This document shows, one piece after another, positions 16,834 to 25,232 of a DNA stretch of 64,000 bases. Every line of letters begins with the position of its first letter. Positions within the stretch are counted from its first letter, which is position 1. Position numbers and translations under genes: made by a program. Below the pieces are notes generated by a model. That model did no database searches, had not been told where the DNA came from, and saw nothing but the letters and a program-made list of their open reading frames with translations. This DNA comes from Microbacterium sp. Gd 4-13 (GTDB lineage: Bacteria > Actinomycetota > Actinomycetes > Actinomycetales > Microbacteriaceae). The DNA is taken from positions 62,001 to 126,000 of the forward strand of contig NZ_QEIJ01000004.1 of NCBI RefSeq assembly GCF_003095395.1, in the 5' to 3' direction.

Positions 16834-17175
16834 ATGTCCGAGCACCACGACACCGACCGCAACGAGGGCGTCGCCGCGAACGCCGACCAGGTTCCCGGTG
16901 CGGGCGCCTCGGCGTCCGACTCCTACGGCGGAGCGGTCTCCGACGACCCGACTCCCGTGACCGAGCCCGGCACGCAGAACGAGCCCGTGCAGGACATGCA
17001 CGACACGACCGACGAGGACAAGATCATCGGCATCGTCGCCCAGACCCGCCAGGACGTCGGCGGCAAGGGCGAGCGTCGCATCGCCGAGGTGCTGCGCCAG
17101 CGCTTCCGCGAGACCGGCGTCGACGTCGCCGACGACCGCATCGCCGCCCTGGTCGCCGAGGTCGCCAGGGGCTGA
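16834..17175 (+). CDS. Small protein: disordered acidic N-terminus, helical C-terminus (113 aa)
   Basis: No assigned family. The first ~65 residues are acidic and Gly/Ser/Asp-rich like the preceding protein; the last ~48 form a compact predicted helical region (KIIGIVAQTRQDVGGKGERR, then IAEVLRQRFRETG and DDRIAALVAEVARG). This tail could be an oligomerisation or binding module. ATG 16834 follows GAGGAGAGC at the end of the upstream gene and only one base separates the two. Both proteins may act together, but nothing here shows how. Two hairpins follow the stop. Confidence 0.7.
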   Translation: MSEHHDTDRNEGVAANADQVPGAGASASDSYGGAVSDDPTPVTEPGTQNEPVQDMHDTTDEDKIIGIVAQTRQDVGGKGERRIAEVLRQRFRETGVDVADDRIAALVAEVARG

Positions 17176-17185
17176 CGCGGTCTCC

Positions 17186-17244
17186 CCGCGAAGTCTCGCG
17201 GCGTTCCCTTCGTCTCGACGGGGTTTGCCCGGCGCTTGCGCCGG
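17186..17244. terminator. Two short hairpins between convergent genes
   Basis: CCGCGA-AGTC-TCGCGG (17186-17201) and CCGGCGC-TT-GCGCCGG (17229-17244) lie between the plus-strand gene ending at 17175 and the minus-strand gene ending at 17254. There is no T-run, as is usual for actinobacterial terminators. Termination is inferred. Confidence 0.5.
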
Positions 17245-17253
17245 CCGGTGCGG

Positions 17254-17784
17254 CTAGCGGGTCGATGCTCGCCATACTGCGGCTGCGGCAGTGATGCGCG
17301 TCGCACGGAGCCCGCGCAGACCCCCTCGCGCAGAGAGGACGGCGAGAGAGTCTGCGAGGAGGTCGTCCCACACGGCTCCAGCAAGAGCTCCGATGTCGCG
17401 CCAGCCTCGTGACTGCCGGTGGCTCGTCTCGGCGATGACGATCGAGGCGACTCGCGTGCGCTGGTCGGGTGTGAAGTGCGCGCGCGCAAGTCGGCGCATG
17501 AGTTGCTCGGCGAGGTAGCCGGACCGAAAGCAGCGCGGCGCGGTCTCGAGGTAGCTGAGAGCCACCTCGATCGCTTCTGGGTCGCCGACTCGAACCTGTT
17601 CCGGCAACTGTTCCACTGGCGTGAAGAACGCCTCGAGCGCCTGCACGAACCAGCCGAGGACGATCTCGTACTCTCGCGTTCGCAGCGAGGGATCCACCCA
17701 ATCGCGGCGCCACTGGGCCCGCACGTTGTCGCTCGCCTCAGCCACAGCATCCGCTCGTGCACGCAGTTCCGGATCGACCCCCAT
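17254..17784 (-). CDS. Hypothetical soluble protein (176 aa)
   Basis: Family not recognised. The protein looks mostly alpha-helical and soluble, with phrases such as EYEIVLGWFVQALEAFF and RCFRSGYLAEQLMRRLA and a basic C-terminus. The start ATG 17784 is well supported: TACGTT on the minus strand (17796-17791) ends exactly 6 nt before it, matching the leaderless pattern used elsewhere in this window. It is divergent from the DUF2277 gene. Its third-position base use is slightly less GC-biased than neighbours, which could hint at acquisition, but this is weak. Confidence 0.6.
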   Translation of the reverse strand: MGVDPELRARADAVAEASDNVRAQWRRDWVDPSLRTREYEIVLGWFVQALEAFFTPVEQLPEQVRVGDPEAIEVALSYLETAPRCFRSGYLAEQLMRRLARAHFTPDQRTRVASIVIAETSHRQSRGWRDIGALAGAVWDDLLADSLAVLSARGGLRGLRATRITAAAAVWRASTR

Positions 17785-17853
17785 GAGCACAACGTACTGT
17801 TTCGCCGTTCCCGGGTCTGGAAGCGGGCGAGGGGCGGGCGTATCGTGTGGCGC

Positions 17854-18168
17854 ATGTGCCGCAACACCGTTCCGCTCCACAACTTCGAGCCCGCTGCGAC
17901 CGACGCGGAATGCCATGACGCCGCGCTCCAGTTCGTCCGCAAGATCGCCGGGACCACCAAGCCGTCCCGCGCCAACCAGGCGGTGTTCGACGAGGCCGTC
18001 GAGCAGATCGCTCACGCCACCCGTCATCTCATCGACGGTCTCGTCACCACCGCCGCGCCGAAGACCCGCGAGCACGAGGCGGCCAAACGCCAGGCGCGTT
18101 CGGCCGAACGCTACGAGGCCATCCGCGTGTACCAGCAGGAGAAGCGGGCCGCCCGCGCCGCATCCTGA
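17854..18168 (+). CDS. DUF2277 domain protein
   Basis: 104 residues that match DUF2277 along their length: the start MCRNTVPLHNFEPAATDAEC, then AALQFVRKIAGTTKPSRANQ and AVEQIAHATRHLIDGL. The family is widespread in actinobacteria without assigned function; the short size and conserved Cys2 and His9 suggest a small DNA- or metal-associated protein, but this is speculative. A TATCGT hexamer (17841-17846) ends 7 nt before ATG 17854, so the transcript is probably leaderless. The Lys/Arg-rich tail is longer than needed for the domain. Confidence 0.85.
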   Translation: MCRNTVPLHNFEPAATDAECHDAALQFVRKIAGTTKPSRANQAVFDEAVEQIAHATRHLIDGLVTTAAPKTREHEAAKRQARSAERYEAIRVYQQEKRAARAAS

Positions 18169-18184
18169 TCCCTTCGTCGGGGGA

Positions 18185-18218
18185 GGAGGCGCCGGGCGGG
18201 CGACTTCCGGCCGCCTCC
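18185..18218 (+). terminator. Terminator-like hairpin after the DUF2277 gene
   Basis: GGAGGCG (18185-18191) pairs with CGCCTCC (18212-18218), extended inward by CCGG/CCGG with a one-base bulge. It stands 17 nt past the stop and before the sbcD promoter. No T-run is present. Confidence 0.5.
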
Positions 18219-18286
18219 CGGCCTCGCGTGGGTGCTGCGCGGGGAGTCTGAACGCCCGTGTCGGTGGCGGCACGTACCGTGTCGGT

Positions 18287-19441
18287 ATGCGCATCCTGCA
18301 CACGTCCGACTGGCACATCGGCCGGTCGTTCCACGGCCACAGCACGCTCGACGCGCTGCGTGGCGTGCTCGACGTGCTCGTCGCCCAGGTGAGCGAGCAC
18401 GGCGTCGATGTCGTGGTGCTCGCCGGCGATGTCTTCGACTCCGCGGCACCGGCGGCGGCGTGCTACTCGCTCCTCAGCGACACCCTCGTTCAGCTCTCCG
18501 ACGCGGGCGCCCGGGTGATCGTCACGAGCGGCAACCACGACTCCGCCGCTCGCCTCGGGTTCCAGTCGGCGCTCCTCCGGTCGGGCATCAGCGTGCTCAC
18601 CGATCCTGCCGCCATCGGCACCCCCGTCACCATCGACGACGCCGACGGCCCCGTGCACTTCTACGGCATCCCCTACCTCGAACCGGCGATCGTGCGCCAT
18701 CGGTGGGAGGGCGTCGAGCTGCGAAACCAGGCCCAGACCCTCGGTCACGTCATGGGTATCGTGCGCGACGACCACGCTGAGCGCGGCGGTCGGTCGGTCG
18801 TCATCTCCCACTGCTTCACCGCGGGCGTCGAAGCGACGCCGGGGGTCGAACGCGAGATCCGTCAGGGTGGTCTCGACGTCGTGCCACTGTCGGTCTTCGA
18901 CGGCCCCGACTACGTCGCACTCGGACACATCCACGGCCGCCAGACCCTCTCCGACCGCGTGCGCTACGCCGGAGCGCCCCTGCACTACAGCTTCGGCGAG
19001 GGCGACAAGCCCCGCGGGTCGTGGCTCGTCGACCTGGATGCTGCGGGCCTGGCATCCGTCGTGTGGCTCGGCCTGCCGGTGCCGCGCCCTCTCGTGACGC
19101 TCCGCGGCACGCTCGACGAGCTGCTCGGCGACCCCCGGTTCGCCGAGCACGAGCAGTCGTGGGTGTGCGCGCAGTACACCGATCGCACGCCGCAGCTCGA
19201 CCCGATGCGCCGCCTGCAGCAGCGGTTCACCCATTGCGCGACGGTCGTGCACGCGCCCATCGGCGCGGTCGCCGACGACGCGCGAGACTACGCCGGGCGC
19301 GTCCGGGCGGCGCGTGACGACGTCGAACTGGTCGACGCCTTCCTCGCCCACGTCCGCGCCGGCGAGGGTGCCTCCGCCGACGAAGTGGCGCTCATGAGAG
19401 AGGTCGTCGACGCCCGCACCCTGACCGAGGCGACGGCGTGA
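18287..19441 (+). CDS. sbcD: Exonuclease SbcCD, nuclease subunit D
   Basis: 384 residues. The calcineurin-like phosphoesterase motifs of Mre11/SbcD are all present: LHTSDWHIGRS (D8, H10), VLAGDVFDSA, TSGNHDSAARLG, VISHCF and LGHIHGRQ. Together with SbcC it forms an ATP-dependent nuclease that opens DNA hairpins and cleans protein-blocked ends. The start ATG 18287 sits 6 nt after TACCGT (18275-18280), so the operon mRNA is probably leaderless. The sbcC start codon overlaps its stop by four bases (GTGA), ensuring coupled translation. Confidence 0.95.
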   Translation: MRILHTSDWHIGRSFHGHSTLDALRGVLDVLVAQVSEHGVDVVVLAGDVFDSAAPAAACYSLLSDTLVQLSDAGARVIVTSGNHDSAARLGFQSALLRSGISVLTDPAAIGTPVTIDDADGPVHFYGIPYLEPAIVRHRWEGVELRNQAQTLGHVMGIVRDDHAERGGRSVVISHCFTAGVEATPGVEREIRQGGLDVVPLSVFDGPDYVALGHIHGRQTLSDRVRYAGAPLHYSFGEGDKPRGSWLVDLDAAGLASVVWLGLPVPRPLVTLRGTLDELLGDPRFAEHEQSWVCAQYTDRTPQLDPMRRLQQRFTHCATVVHAPIGAVADDARDYAGRVRAARDDVELVDAFLAHVRAGEGASADEVALMREVVDARTLTEATA

Positions 19442-22400
19442 AGCTCCACCGGCTCGAGCTGGCCGGGTTCGGTCCGTTCCTCGCGCGCCAGAGCGTCGAC
19501 TTCGACGCGTTCGCCGACGACGGCATCTTCCTGATCGCCGGTCGCACCGGAGCCGGCAAGTCGAGCGTGCTCGACGGGGTGTGCTTCGCCCTCTATGGCA
19601 GCGTGCCGCGATACGAGTCGGGCGAGAAGAGACTGCGCAGCGATCATTGCGGCCCCGAAGACCCCACCGAGGTCGCGCTCGAGTTCACCGCCGAGGGCAG
19701 CCGATGGCGGGTCACCCGCTCGCCGGAGTACGAACGCCCGAAGAAGAACGGCGGCGGATTCACCACGCAGGCACCCCAGGCGCTTCTGGAGGAGTTCTCC
19801 TCGGGCTCATGGACCGGCGTCGCCGCCCGACCTCGCGACGTCGCCGCGCGGCTCGACGAGATCCTCGGACTCACGCAGCAGCAGTTCCTGCAGGTCATCC
19901 TGCTCGCGCAGAACCGCTTCGCACGGTTCCTGCTCGCGCGAAACGACGAGCGGCAGGCGCTCCTGCGCACCCTGTTCGCCACGCGCACCTACGAAGACTA
20001 CGAACGCGACCTCGAGAGCCGTCGCAAAGAGGCGGAGCGCGCCGTGGCCGCCGAAGGCGACACCGCCCGCGTGCTGATCGACGAGGGCGAGCTCCTCGCG
20101 CGGGAGTCCGACCTCGACCGCGCGGCGCACGGCACGACAGACGGCGCAGAGCCGACGGATGCTGCCACGCCACCCGACAGCGACGCCGCGGCCCGGCCCC
20201 TCGCCGACCGGGTCGCGGCGCTCGTGCGCGCTGTCGAGCGCGCCGAGTATCGCGTCGACACGCTCACCCGCGCGCGCGACGCTGCCGACGCCGAACTCGC
20301 GGCAGCGACCGAGCGCGAACGGGCGGCGGCGGCGTTGCGGGCGGCACAGGAGCAGCGCCTCACCGCACGGGCCGCCCTCGACGCACTCGACGCGCGTGCC
20401 GCCCGGGTGGCCGAGCAGCGCGCCGAGCTGGCGCTCGCGAACGCGGCCGAAGCACTCCGCTCGCCGATCGAGAGCGTGGAGCGTGCCGAAGTATCGGCGC
20501 AGCGAGCCGCCGACGCCGAACGCGACGCGCTCGCGCGGTGCTCGGCGCTGGGCGAGGCGTCGCTGACGAACGCCTCCCTCCGCGACCGCGAAGACGAATT
20601 GGCCGCGACCATCGCGGCGAGTGACGCCGCCCTCGCGGCCGAGGGGGAGCGCGCCGCGCTCGACGTGTCGCTCCGCGAGGCGCGTGACAGCGAGCAGGCG
20701 ATGCTGCGCGAGATGACCGAGCTCGACGACCGCCGCCGCCCCGTCCCCGTCCTCCTGGCGCAGCTGTCCGAGCGCCTCACCGCCGTGGCGGGTGCCGCCC
20801 GGGGTGCCGAGTCGGCGCGGGCGATCCTCGTCGACACCGAACGCAGGCGTGCCGCCGCACACGAGGCCGTCGCGCTCGAGGCGACCGTTCGCGCGGCCGA
20901 ACGCGAGGCGCTCGAGCGCGCAACGGCCGTGACGACGACGGCCGCGCGCCTGACGGCGCTGCTCCAGCGCCGGCTCGACGGCGCGGCGGGCGAGCTCGCC
21001 GCCACCCTCGTCGAGGGTGAGCCCTGCCCCGTCTGCGGCGCCGTCGATCACCCGCACCCCGCGCCCGGGTCGGACGACCCCGTCGGCGACGATGAGATCG
21101 CCGCCGCCGAGGCCGAGAAAGACGCCGCTATCGACGCCGACCGGGTAGCGGCCATCGCGTGGCGTGCGGCCCGCGACGCCCATGCCCTCGTCGCGGCTCG
21201 GGCAGGGGGCGACGACGTCGCCACGCTCGACACAGCCGTCGAATCGGCGACGGTCGCGCTCGCCCGCGCCGAGGCCGACGTAGCCGAGGCGGGGGCGCTG
21301 ACCGCCGAGCATGCGGAGCTCTCGGCGCTCGCCGAGGCGGCCGCGCTCGAGCACGCGAGACTGACCGACGCGCTGACCGAGGTGCGCCAGCGGGTCGCCC
21401 TCGACGAGCAGCGCGCGACGGCCGCCGCCACGATCGTCGAGGCCACCCGCGGCGAGTTCGCCACGGTAGCCGAGCGCCGAGCCGACGCGATCGGTCGACG
21501 TGACGCGGTGCGCGCCCTCGCCGAGGCCGGGGCAGAGCTCGCGCTGCGGACGCAGGTTCTCGCCGATGCTCGCGCCGACCGCGACGCCCGTCTCGCCGCG
21601 TCCACGTTCGACGGTCCGTCCGCCGTCGAGGCCGCGCTTCGCGACCCCGCCGTGCGGGCGCGGCTCGACGATGCCGTGCGCGAGCATGAGAGCGCCGCCC
21701 GCGCGGCGAAGGAGCGCCTGCTCGAACTCGAACTCGCCCTCGTCGACGCCCCCGACGAACTCGTCGACCTCGACGGGCCGGCGAGGGCCGTCGCCGACGC
21801 GCGCGACGCCTTCACGTCGGCGATCTCCGTGTTGACGGCCGCGACGGGGGTCGCCGAACGCCTCCGCGATCTCACCCAGCGCGCCGATGCCGCCGCCGAG
21901 GGCATCGCCGCCCTCGCCGACCGGCACGCGGTGATCGCCCGACTGGCCAACACGGTCGCCGGGCGCGCGCCCAACACGCACCGCATGACGCTCGAGACGT
22001 TCGTCCTGGCCGCCGAGCTCGAAGAGATCGTCGGCGCGGCCAACCTGCGCCTCGCCGAGATGTCGTCGGGGAGATACCGCCTGCAGCATTCCGACGCTCT
22101 CGCGGCCCGCGGCGCAGCATCCGGTCTCGGTCTCGAGATCATGGATGCCTTCACCGGCCAGGCGCGTCCGCCCCAGTCGCTCTCGGGCGGCGAGTCGTTC
22201 CTCGCGTCCCTCGCGCTCGCCCTCGGCCTCGCCGAGATCGTCACGGCGCGCGCCGGCGGCCTGCGGCTCGACACGCTCTTCATCGACGAGGGCTTCGGGT
22301 CGCTCGACGACGACACCCTCGACCTCGCGATGCGCACGCTCGACGAACTGCGCCAGGGCGGCCGTACGGTCGGAGTGATCAGTCACGTCGCGTCGATGAA

Positions 22401-22485
22401 GGAGCAGGTTCCCGCTCAGCTGCTCGTCGAGGCGACGCCGCAGGGGCCGAGCGTGATCCGGCAGCAGTCCACCGTCGTCGTCTGA
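19438..22485 (+). CDS. sbcC: Exonuclease SbcCD, ATPase subunit C
   Basis: 1015 residues of SMC/Rad50 type. The Walker A is GRTGAGKSS (residues 35-43); a long coiled-coil arm follows, broken by the zinc-hook C530-P-V-C533, with second arm returning to the ABC signature LSGGESFLASLALALGLAE (about residue 917) and Walker B LDTLFIDEGFGSLDDDTLD. The coiled coil is unusually rich in Ala, Arg, Glu and Asp, as common in high-GC species. Partner of SbcD in processing palindromes and blocked ends. GTG 19438 overlaps the sbcD stop. Large open frames on the opposite strand are compositional shadows. Confidence 0.95.
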   Translation: MKLHRLELAGFGPFLARQSVDFDAFADDGIFLIAGRTGAGKSSVLDGVCFALYGSVPRYESGEKRLRSDHCGPEDPTEVALEFTAEGSRWRVTRSPEYERPKKNGGGFTTQAPQALLEEFSSGSWTGVAARPRDVAARLDEILGLTQQQFLQVILLAQNRFARFLLARNDERQALLRTLFATRTYEDYERDLESRRKEAERAVAAEGDTARVLIDEGELLARESDLDRAAHGTTDGAEPTDAATPPDSDAAARPLADRVAALVRAVERAEYRVDTLTRARDAADAELAAATERERAAAALRAAQEQRLTARAALDALDARAARVAEQRAELALANAAEALRSPIESVERAEVSAQRAADAERDALARCSALGEASLTNASLRDREDELAATIAASDAALAAEGERAALDVSLREARDSEQAMLREMTELDDRRRPVPVLLAQLSERLTAVAGAARGAESARAILVDTERRRAAAHEAVALEATVRAAEREALERATAVTTTAARLTALLQRRLDGAAGELAATLVEGEPCPVCGAVDHPHPAPGSDDPVGDDEIAAAEAEKDAAIDADRVAAIAWRAARDAHALVAARAGGDDVATLDTAVESATVALARAEADVAEAGALTAEHAELSALAEAAALEHARLTDALTEVRQRVALDEQRATAAATIVEATRGEFATVAERRADAIGRRDAVRALAEAGAELALRTQVLADARADRDARLAASTFDGPSAVEAALRDPAVRARLDDAVREHESAARAAKERLLELELALVDAPDELVDLDGPARAVADARDAFTSAISVLTAATGVAERLRDLTQRADAAAEGIAALADRHAVIARLANTVAGRAPNTHRMTLETFVLAAELEEIVGAANLRLAEMSSGRYRLQHSDALAARGAASGLGLEIMDAFTGQARPPQSLSGGESFLASLALALGLAEIVTARAGGLRLDTLFIDEGFGSLDDDTLDLAMRTLDELRQGGRTVGVISHVASMKEQVPAQLLVEATPQGPSVIRQQSTVVV

Positions 22486-22507
22486 GACGCACGGGTAGGC
22501 TGGGGGT

Positions 22508-22690
22508 ATGAACAAGTCGACGATCTGGTCCATCCTCGGAGTCATCGTCGCGATCGTCATCGCGTGGTTCCTCGTGAACATCCTGTTCTCGGTGCTCGCG
22601 TTCGTCTTCAAGCTGCTCATCGTCGCGGTGGTCGCCGCTGTCGTGTACTTCGCACTGCGGGCGCTCTTCGCCCGCGACCGCGAGGTCTGA
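22508..22690 (+). CDS. Small two-helix membrane protein (60 aa)
   Basis: A hypothetical membrane peptide: MNKSTIWSILGVIVAIVIAW and further hydrophobic stretch fill most of the protein, giving two closely spaced helices, then a short charged tail ending ARDREV. No motif suggests a role. TAGGCT (22496-22501) ends exactly 6 nt before ATG 22508, supporting a leaderless transcript separate from sbcC, whose stop lies 22 nt upstream. Confidence 0.75.
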   Translation: MNKSTIWSILGVIVAIVIAWFLVNILFSVLAFVFKLLIVAVVAAVVYFALRALFARDREV

Positions 22691-22746
22691 TTTCCACGGA
22701 GTGAGCAAGAGGGCCGCTCGTGTGCGATCCGTGGCTACTCTGAAGG

Positions 22747-24255
22747 GTGATGTCTGACGCGCCCTCCACCCAGAACCGGAAGGGCGCACACCCTCCCACC
22801 CAAGACATCCAGCTGAGCCCGAGCCATCGGTGGCGGGCCTACTGGATCGCCGTGTCGGTCGCCGCCCTCACGATCCTCGACCTCAGCAAGGTCAACGTCG
22901 CTCTTCCTTCGATCGAGTCGGCGCTGGGCGCGGGGCCGACCGAGCTGCAGCTCATCGTCTCGGGCTACATCCTCACTTTCGGTCTCGTGCTCGTGCCCGC
23001 CGGGCGTCTCGGCGACCAGCGATCACGCCGAGCGCTCTTCCTTATCGGCCTCTCGCTCTTCCTGGTCACCAGCCTCGCCTGCGCGATCGCCCCCACGGGG
23101 CCCATCCTGCTCGTGTCGCGCCTGGCGCAGGGCATCGCCGCGGGAATCCAGATGCCGCAGGTGCTCGGTCTCATCCAGCAGCTGTTCCAGGGCAAGGAGC
23201 GAGGCCGCGCGTTCGGACTCTTCGGGGCAACCATCGGCATCGCGACCGCGTTCGGCCCGACCCTCGGCGGTTTGATGATCGCCCTCGGCGGCGACACCGA
23301 CGGGTGGCGGCTCATCTTCTGGATCAACGTGCCCCTCACGCTCATCGTGATCGTGCTCGCGGCCTTCTTCTTGCCGAGCACGCGCACGAAGTCTCACCGC
23401 AAGGTGCAGCTCGACCCCGTCGGCGTGCTGCTCTTCGGGCTGTCGGTCGCCGGTCTCATGCTGCCGTTCCTGCTCACGACGGGCTCGCCCGACGACAACC
23501 CCGCGCGGTGGTGGCTCATCGTCGGCGGAGCCGTGTTCGTCGCGGCCTTCATCGCGTGGGAGCGACGCTATGCCGCGCGCGGGCGCGTGCCGCTCATTCC
23601 GTTCGAGGTCTTCGCGCACGCTTCGTACCGCAACGGCGTGCTCATCTCGACGACGTATTTCGCCGCGCTCCCGGCGACGTTCATCCTCACGACGCTGTTC
23701 CTGCAGAGCGGGCTCGGTCTCGAGCCGGTGTTCGCCGGCATGGTGACGATCGGTTTCGCCATCGCCTCGGCCATCTCGTCGTGGATCGGCGGCAACCTGG
23801 TCACCCGTCTCGGGCGACCTCTCGTGGTCTGGGGCGTCGCGGGGCTGCTCGTGAGCATCGTGGGCATGGTCTCCGCCGCGATCTTCCTCCCGCCGGAATG
23901 GGCACTTCTCGGAATGGGATCGATCCTGGCCGTCGGCGGGTTCGCGGGAGGGCTGGTCATCTCTCCGAACCAGACGCTCATGCTCGCCGACATCCCCGTC
24001 GCGCAGGGCGGGCTCGCCGGTTCCGTCGGTCAGCTCAGTCAGCGCATCGGAACGGCCATCGGCACGGCCGTCGCGCTCGCGCTGTTCTACTCGACGGTCT
24101 ACGCCGAGCAGGGCACGCGCACGACCCTCGACGTCTACCACGACGCGTACCTCTACGGCATGATCTCGGTCGCGATCTTCCTGGCGCTCTCGCTCATCGT
24201 CGGCGTCGTCGACCTCGCGGGCCGACGTCACCGCGGCGAGCCTCAGACCCCGTAG
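22747..24255 (+). CDS. MFS transporter, DHA2/EmrB type
   Basis: 502 residues with about 14 membrane helices, the count typical of the DHA2 drug:H+ antiporters. Recognisable are the first-helix start YWIAVSVAALTILDLSKVNV, the motif A region GRLGDQRSRRALFLIGL and the motif C-like VSRLAQGIAAGIQMPQVLG. It probably exports a hydrophobic compound by proton antiport; the substrate is unknown. TACTCT (22736-22741) lies just upstream; GTG 22747 would be nearly leaderless, while ATG 22750 is also possible. It overlaps the convergent nucleosidase gene by 13 bases. Confidence 0.88.
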   Translation: MMSDAPSTQNRKGAHPPTQDIQLSPSHRWRAYWIAVSVAALTILDLSKVNVALPSIESALGAGPTELQLIVSGYILTFGLVLVPAGRLGDQRSRRALFLIGLSLFLVTSLACAIAPTGPILLVSRLAQGIAAGIQMPQVLGLIQQLFQGKERGRAFGLFGATIGIATAFGPTLGGLMIALGGDTDGWRLIFWINVPLTLIVIVLAAFFLPSTRTKSHRKVQLDPVGVLLFGLSVAGLMLPFLLTTGSPDDNPARWWLIVGGAVFVAAFIAWERRYAARGRVPLIPFEVFAHASYRNGVLISTTYFAALPATFILTTLFLQSGLGLEPVFAGMVTIGFAIASAISSWIGGNLVTRLGRPLVVWGVAGLLVSIVGMVSAAIFLPPEWALLGMGSILAVGGFAGGLVISPNQTLMLADIPVAQGGLAGSVGQLSQRIGTAIGTAVALALFYSTVYAEQGTRTTLDVYHDAYLYGMISVAIFLALSLIVGVVDLAGRRHRGEPQTP

Positions 24256-24800
24256 AACTCGCGGATGCTGGCGCGCAGCCACTCGCTGCAGACCAGCGCG
24301 GCGTCGTCCCACTCCTCGGTTGCGCCGTCCTGCGCCCGGTCGCTGACCGCACGCAGGATGCGGATCGGCACGTCGAACTGCTGGGCGACCCAGACGAGGG
24401 CGTAGGACTCCATGTCGACCATGCGGGCGCCGAGGGAGCGGATCGCGACGACCGCGTCGGCATCGTCGATGAAGTGGTCGCCGGTGGCGATGACGATGCC
24501 GTCTGCGGCCAGGTCGACCCGCTCGGGCAGCCAGACGTGGTGTCCGATGACGCCGTCCAGCCCCTTCACGTCGTGCTGGAGGGCTCCGCCGATCTCGTGC
24601 ACGCCCGATTCGAGGTCGGGGTCGATCGCGCCGGCGGTACCGACGACGACGATCTCGTCGTAGCTGTTCGTTGCGAGTGCGCGGGTGAGGGCGTACGCGG
24701 CCGGGACCTTTCCGACGCCGGTGAGCAGCCGGTCGAAACCGGGCAGTTCAGGCTCGAAGGCGACGAGCTCGGACGGGTGGGCGGCAACGAGAAGCTTCAC
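24243..24800 (-). CDS. Nucleosidase/phosphorylase (MTA/SAH nucleosidase-like)
   Basis: 185 residues of the PNP/UDP phosphorylase fold. VVVGTAGAIDPDLESG forms the phosphate/substrate strand, DMESYALVWVAQQFDVPI contains the conserved xMExxA nucleoside-binding motif and LRAVSDRAQD carries the catalytic aspartate in the place used by MTA/SAH nucleosidases. It would cleave the glycosidic bond of purine nucleosides such as methylthioadenosine in methionine salvage. The protein is shorter than the classic ~230-residue enzyme. GTG 24800 lies 6 nt after a GAGAAT hexamer that fits the leaderless pattern loosely. Confidence 0.8.
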   Translation of the reverse strand: MKLLVAAHPSELVAFEPELPGFDRLLTGVGKVPAAYALTRALATNSYDEIVVVGTAGAIDPDLESGVHEIGGALQHDVKGLDGVIGHHVWLPERVDLAADGIVIATGDHFIDDADAVVAIRSLGARMVDMESYALVWVAQQFDVPIRILRAVSDRAQDGATEEWDDAALVCSEWLRASIREFYGV

Positions 24801-24812
24801 CCGCTCATTCTC

Positions 24813-24944
24813 TCAGCCGCCGTTGACGATGCCGATGATCCCCGAGATGAGGAAGTAGGCGCCGACGCCCGCCACGGCGATCCAGATGCCGATGCGGGTC
24901 GGCGACGGCTTCTTCGGGTCGTTGTCGGAGTTCAGGGGCAGCAT
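24813..24944 (-). CDS. Very small membrane protein (43 aa)
   Basis: Reads MLPLNSDNDPKKPSPTRIGI followed by one hydrophobic helix and ending SGIIGIVNGG. The charged, Pro/Lys-containing N-terminus and single membrane span are typical of small actinobacterial membrane peptides. The start ATG 24944 is three bases after a TAATAC hexamer. It sits in a minus-strand run with the 64-residue membrane protein 6 nt upstream. Function unknown; the coding call rests on hydrophobic periodicity and position. Confidence 0.55.
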   Translation of the reverse strand: MLPLNSDNDPKKPSPTRIGIWIAVAGVGAYFLISGIIGIVNGG

Positions 24945-24950
24945 CCGGTA

Positions 24951-25145
24951 TTACGACCTCACCATGTCGACGATGGAGACGATGACGGCGAGGGTGCCGC
25001 CGATCGCAGCGATGGCGGCGACGAACGGGCCACCGCCGGCGAAGAAGGCGACGACGCCGAGGGCGACGAGCGCGAGCCCGACGACGATGCCGATGATCTG
25101 GTACGCGAGGTACCGGCCACGGCCGAGTCGTTGTTCGTCTTCCAC
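24951..25145 (-). CDS. Small two-helix membrane protein (64 aa)
   Basis: The sequence opens MEDEQRLGRGRYLAYQIIGI, has two membrane segments (about residues 13-33 and 36-58, the first rich in Gly/Val, the second Ala/Ile-rich) and ends DMVRS. No family is recognised. The start GTG 25145 is supported by TAACCT ending 6 nt upstream, indicating a leaderless mRNA that may continue into the 43-residue gene downstream. Confidence 0.7.
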   Translation of the reverse strand: MEDEQRLGRGRYLAYQIIGIVVGLALVALGVVAFFAGGGPFVAAIAAIGGTLAVIVSIVDMVRS

Positions 25146-25232
25146 GCTTGCAGGTTACCGGGTTGCCCCCGCGATCCCCCTTTCTGCAGGGTGGGGGTTG
25201 CTGCCGAGGCGGCGTTTCGCCAGGCTTCGGGG

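Noticed and set aside
19807..22620. A very long open frame on the minus strand opposite sbcC, and similar ones at 29497-31635(-) and 54607-57429(+)
   Set aside because: They lie antiparallel to clearly recognised genes, are rich in Arg/Gly/Ala/His from third-position G+C, and show no domain motifs. They are compositional shadows.
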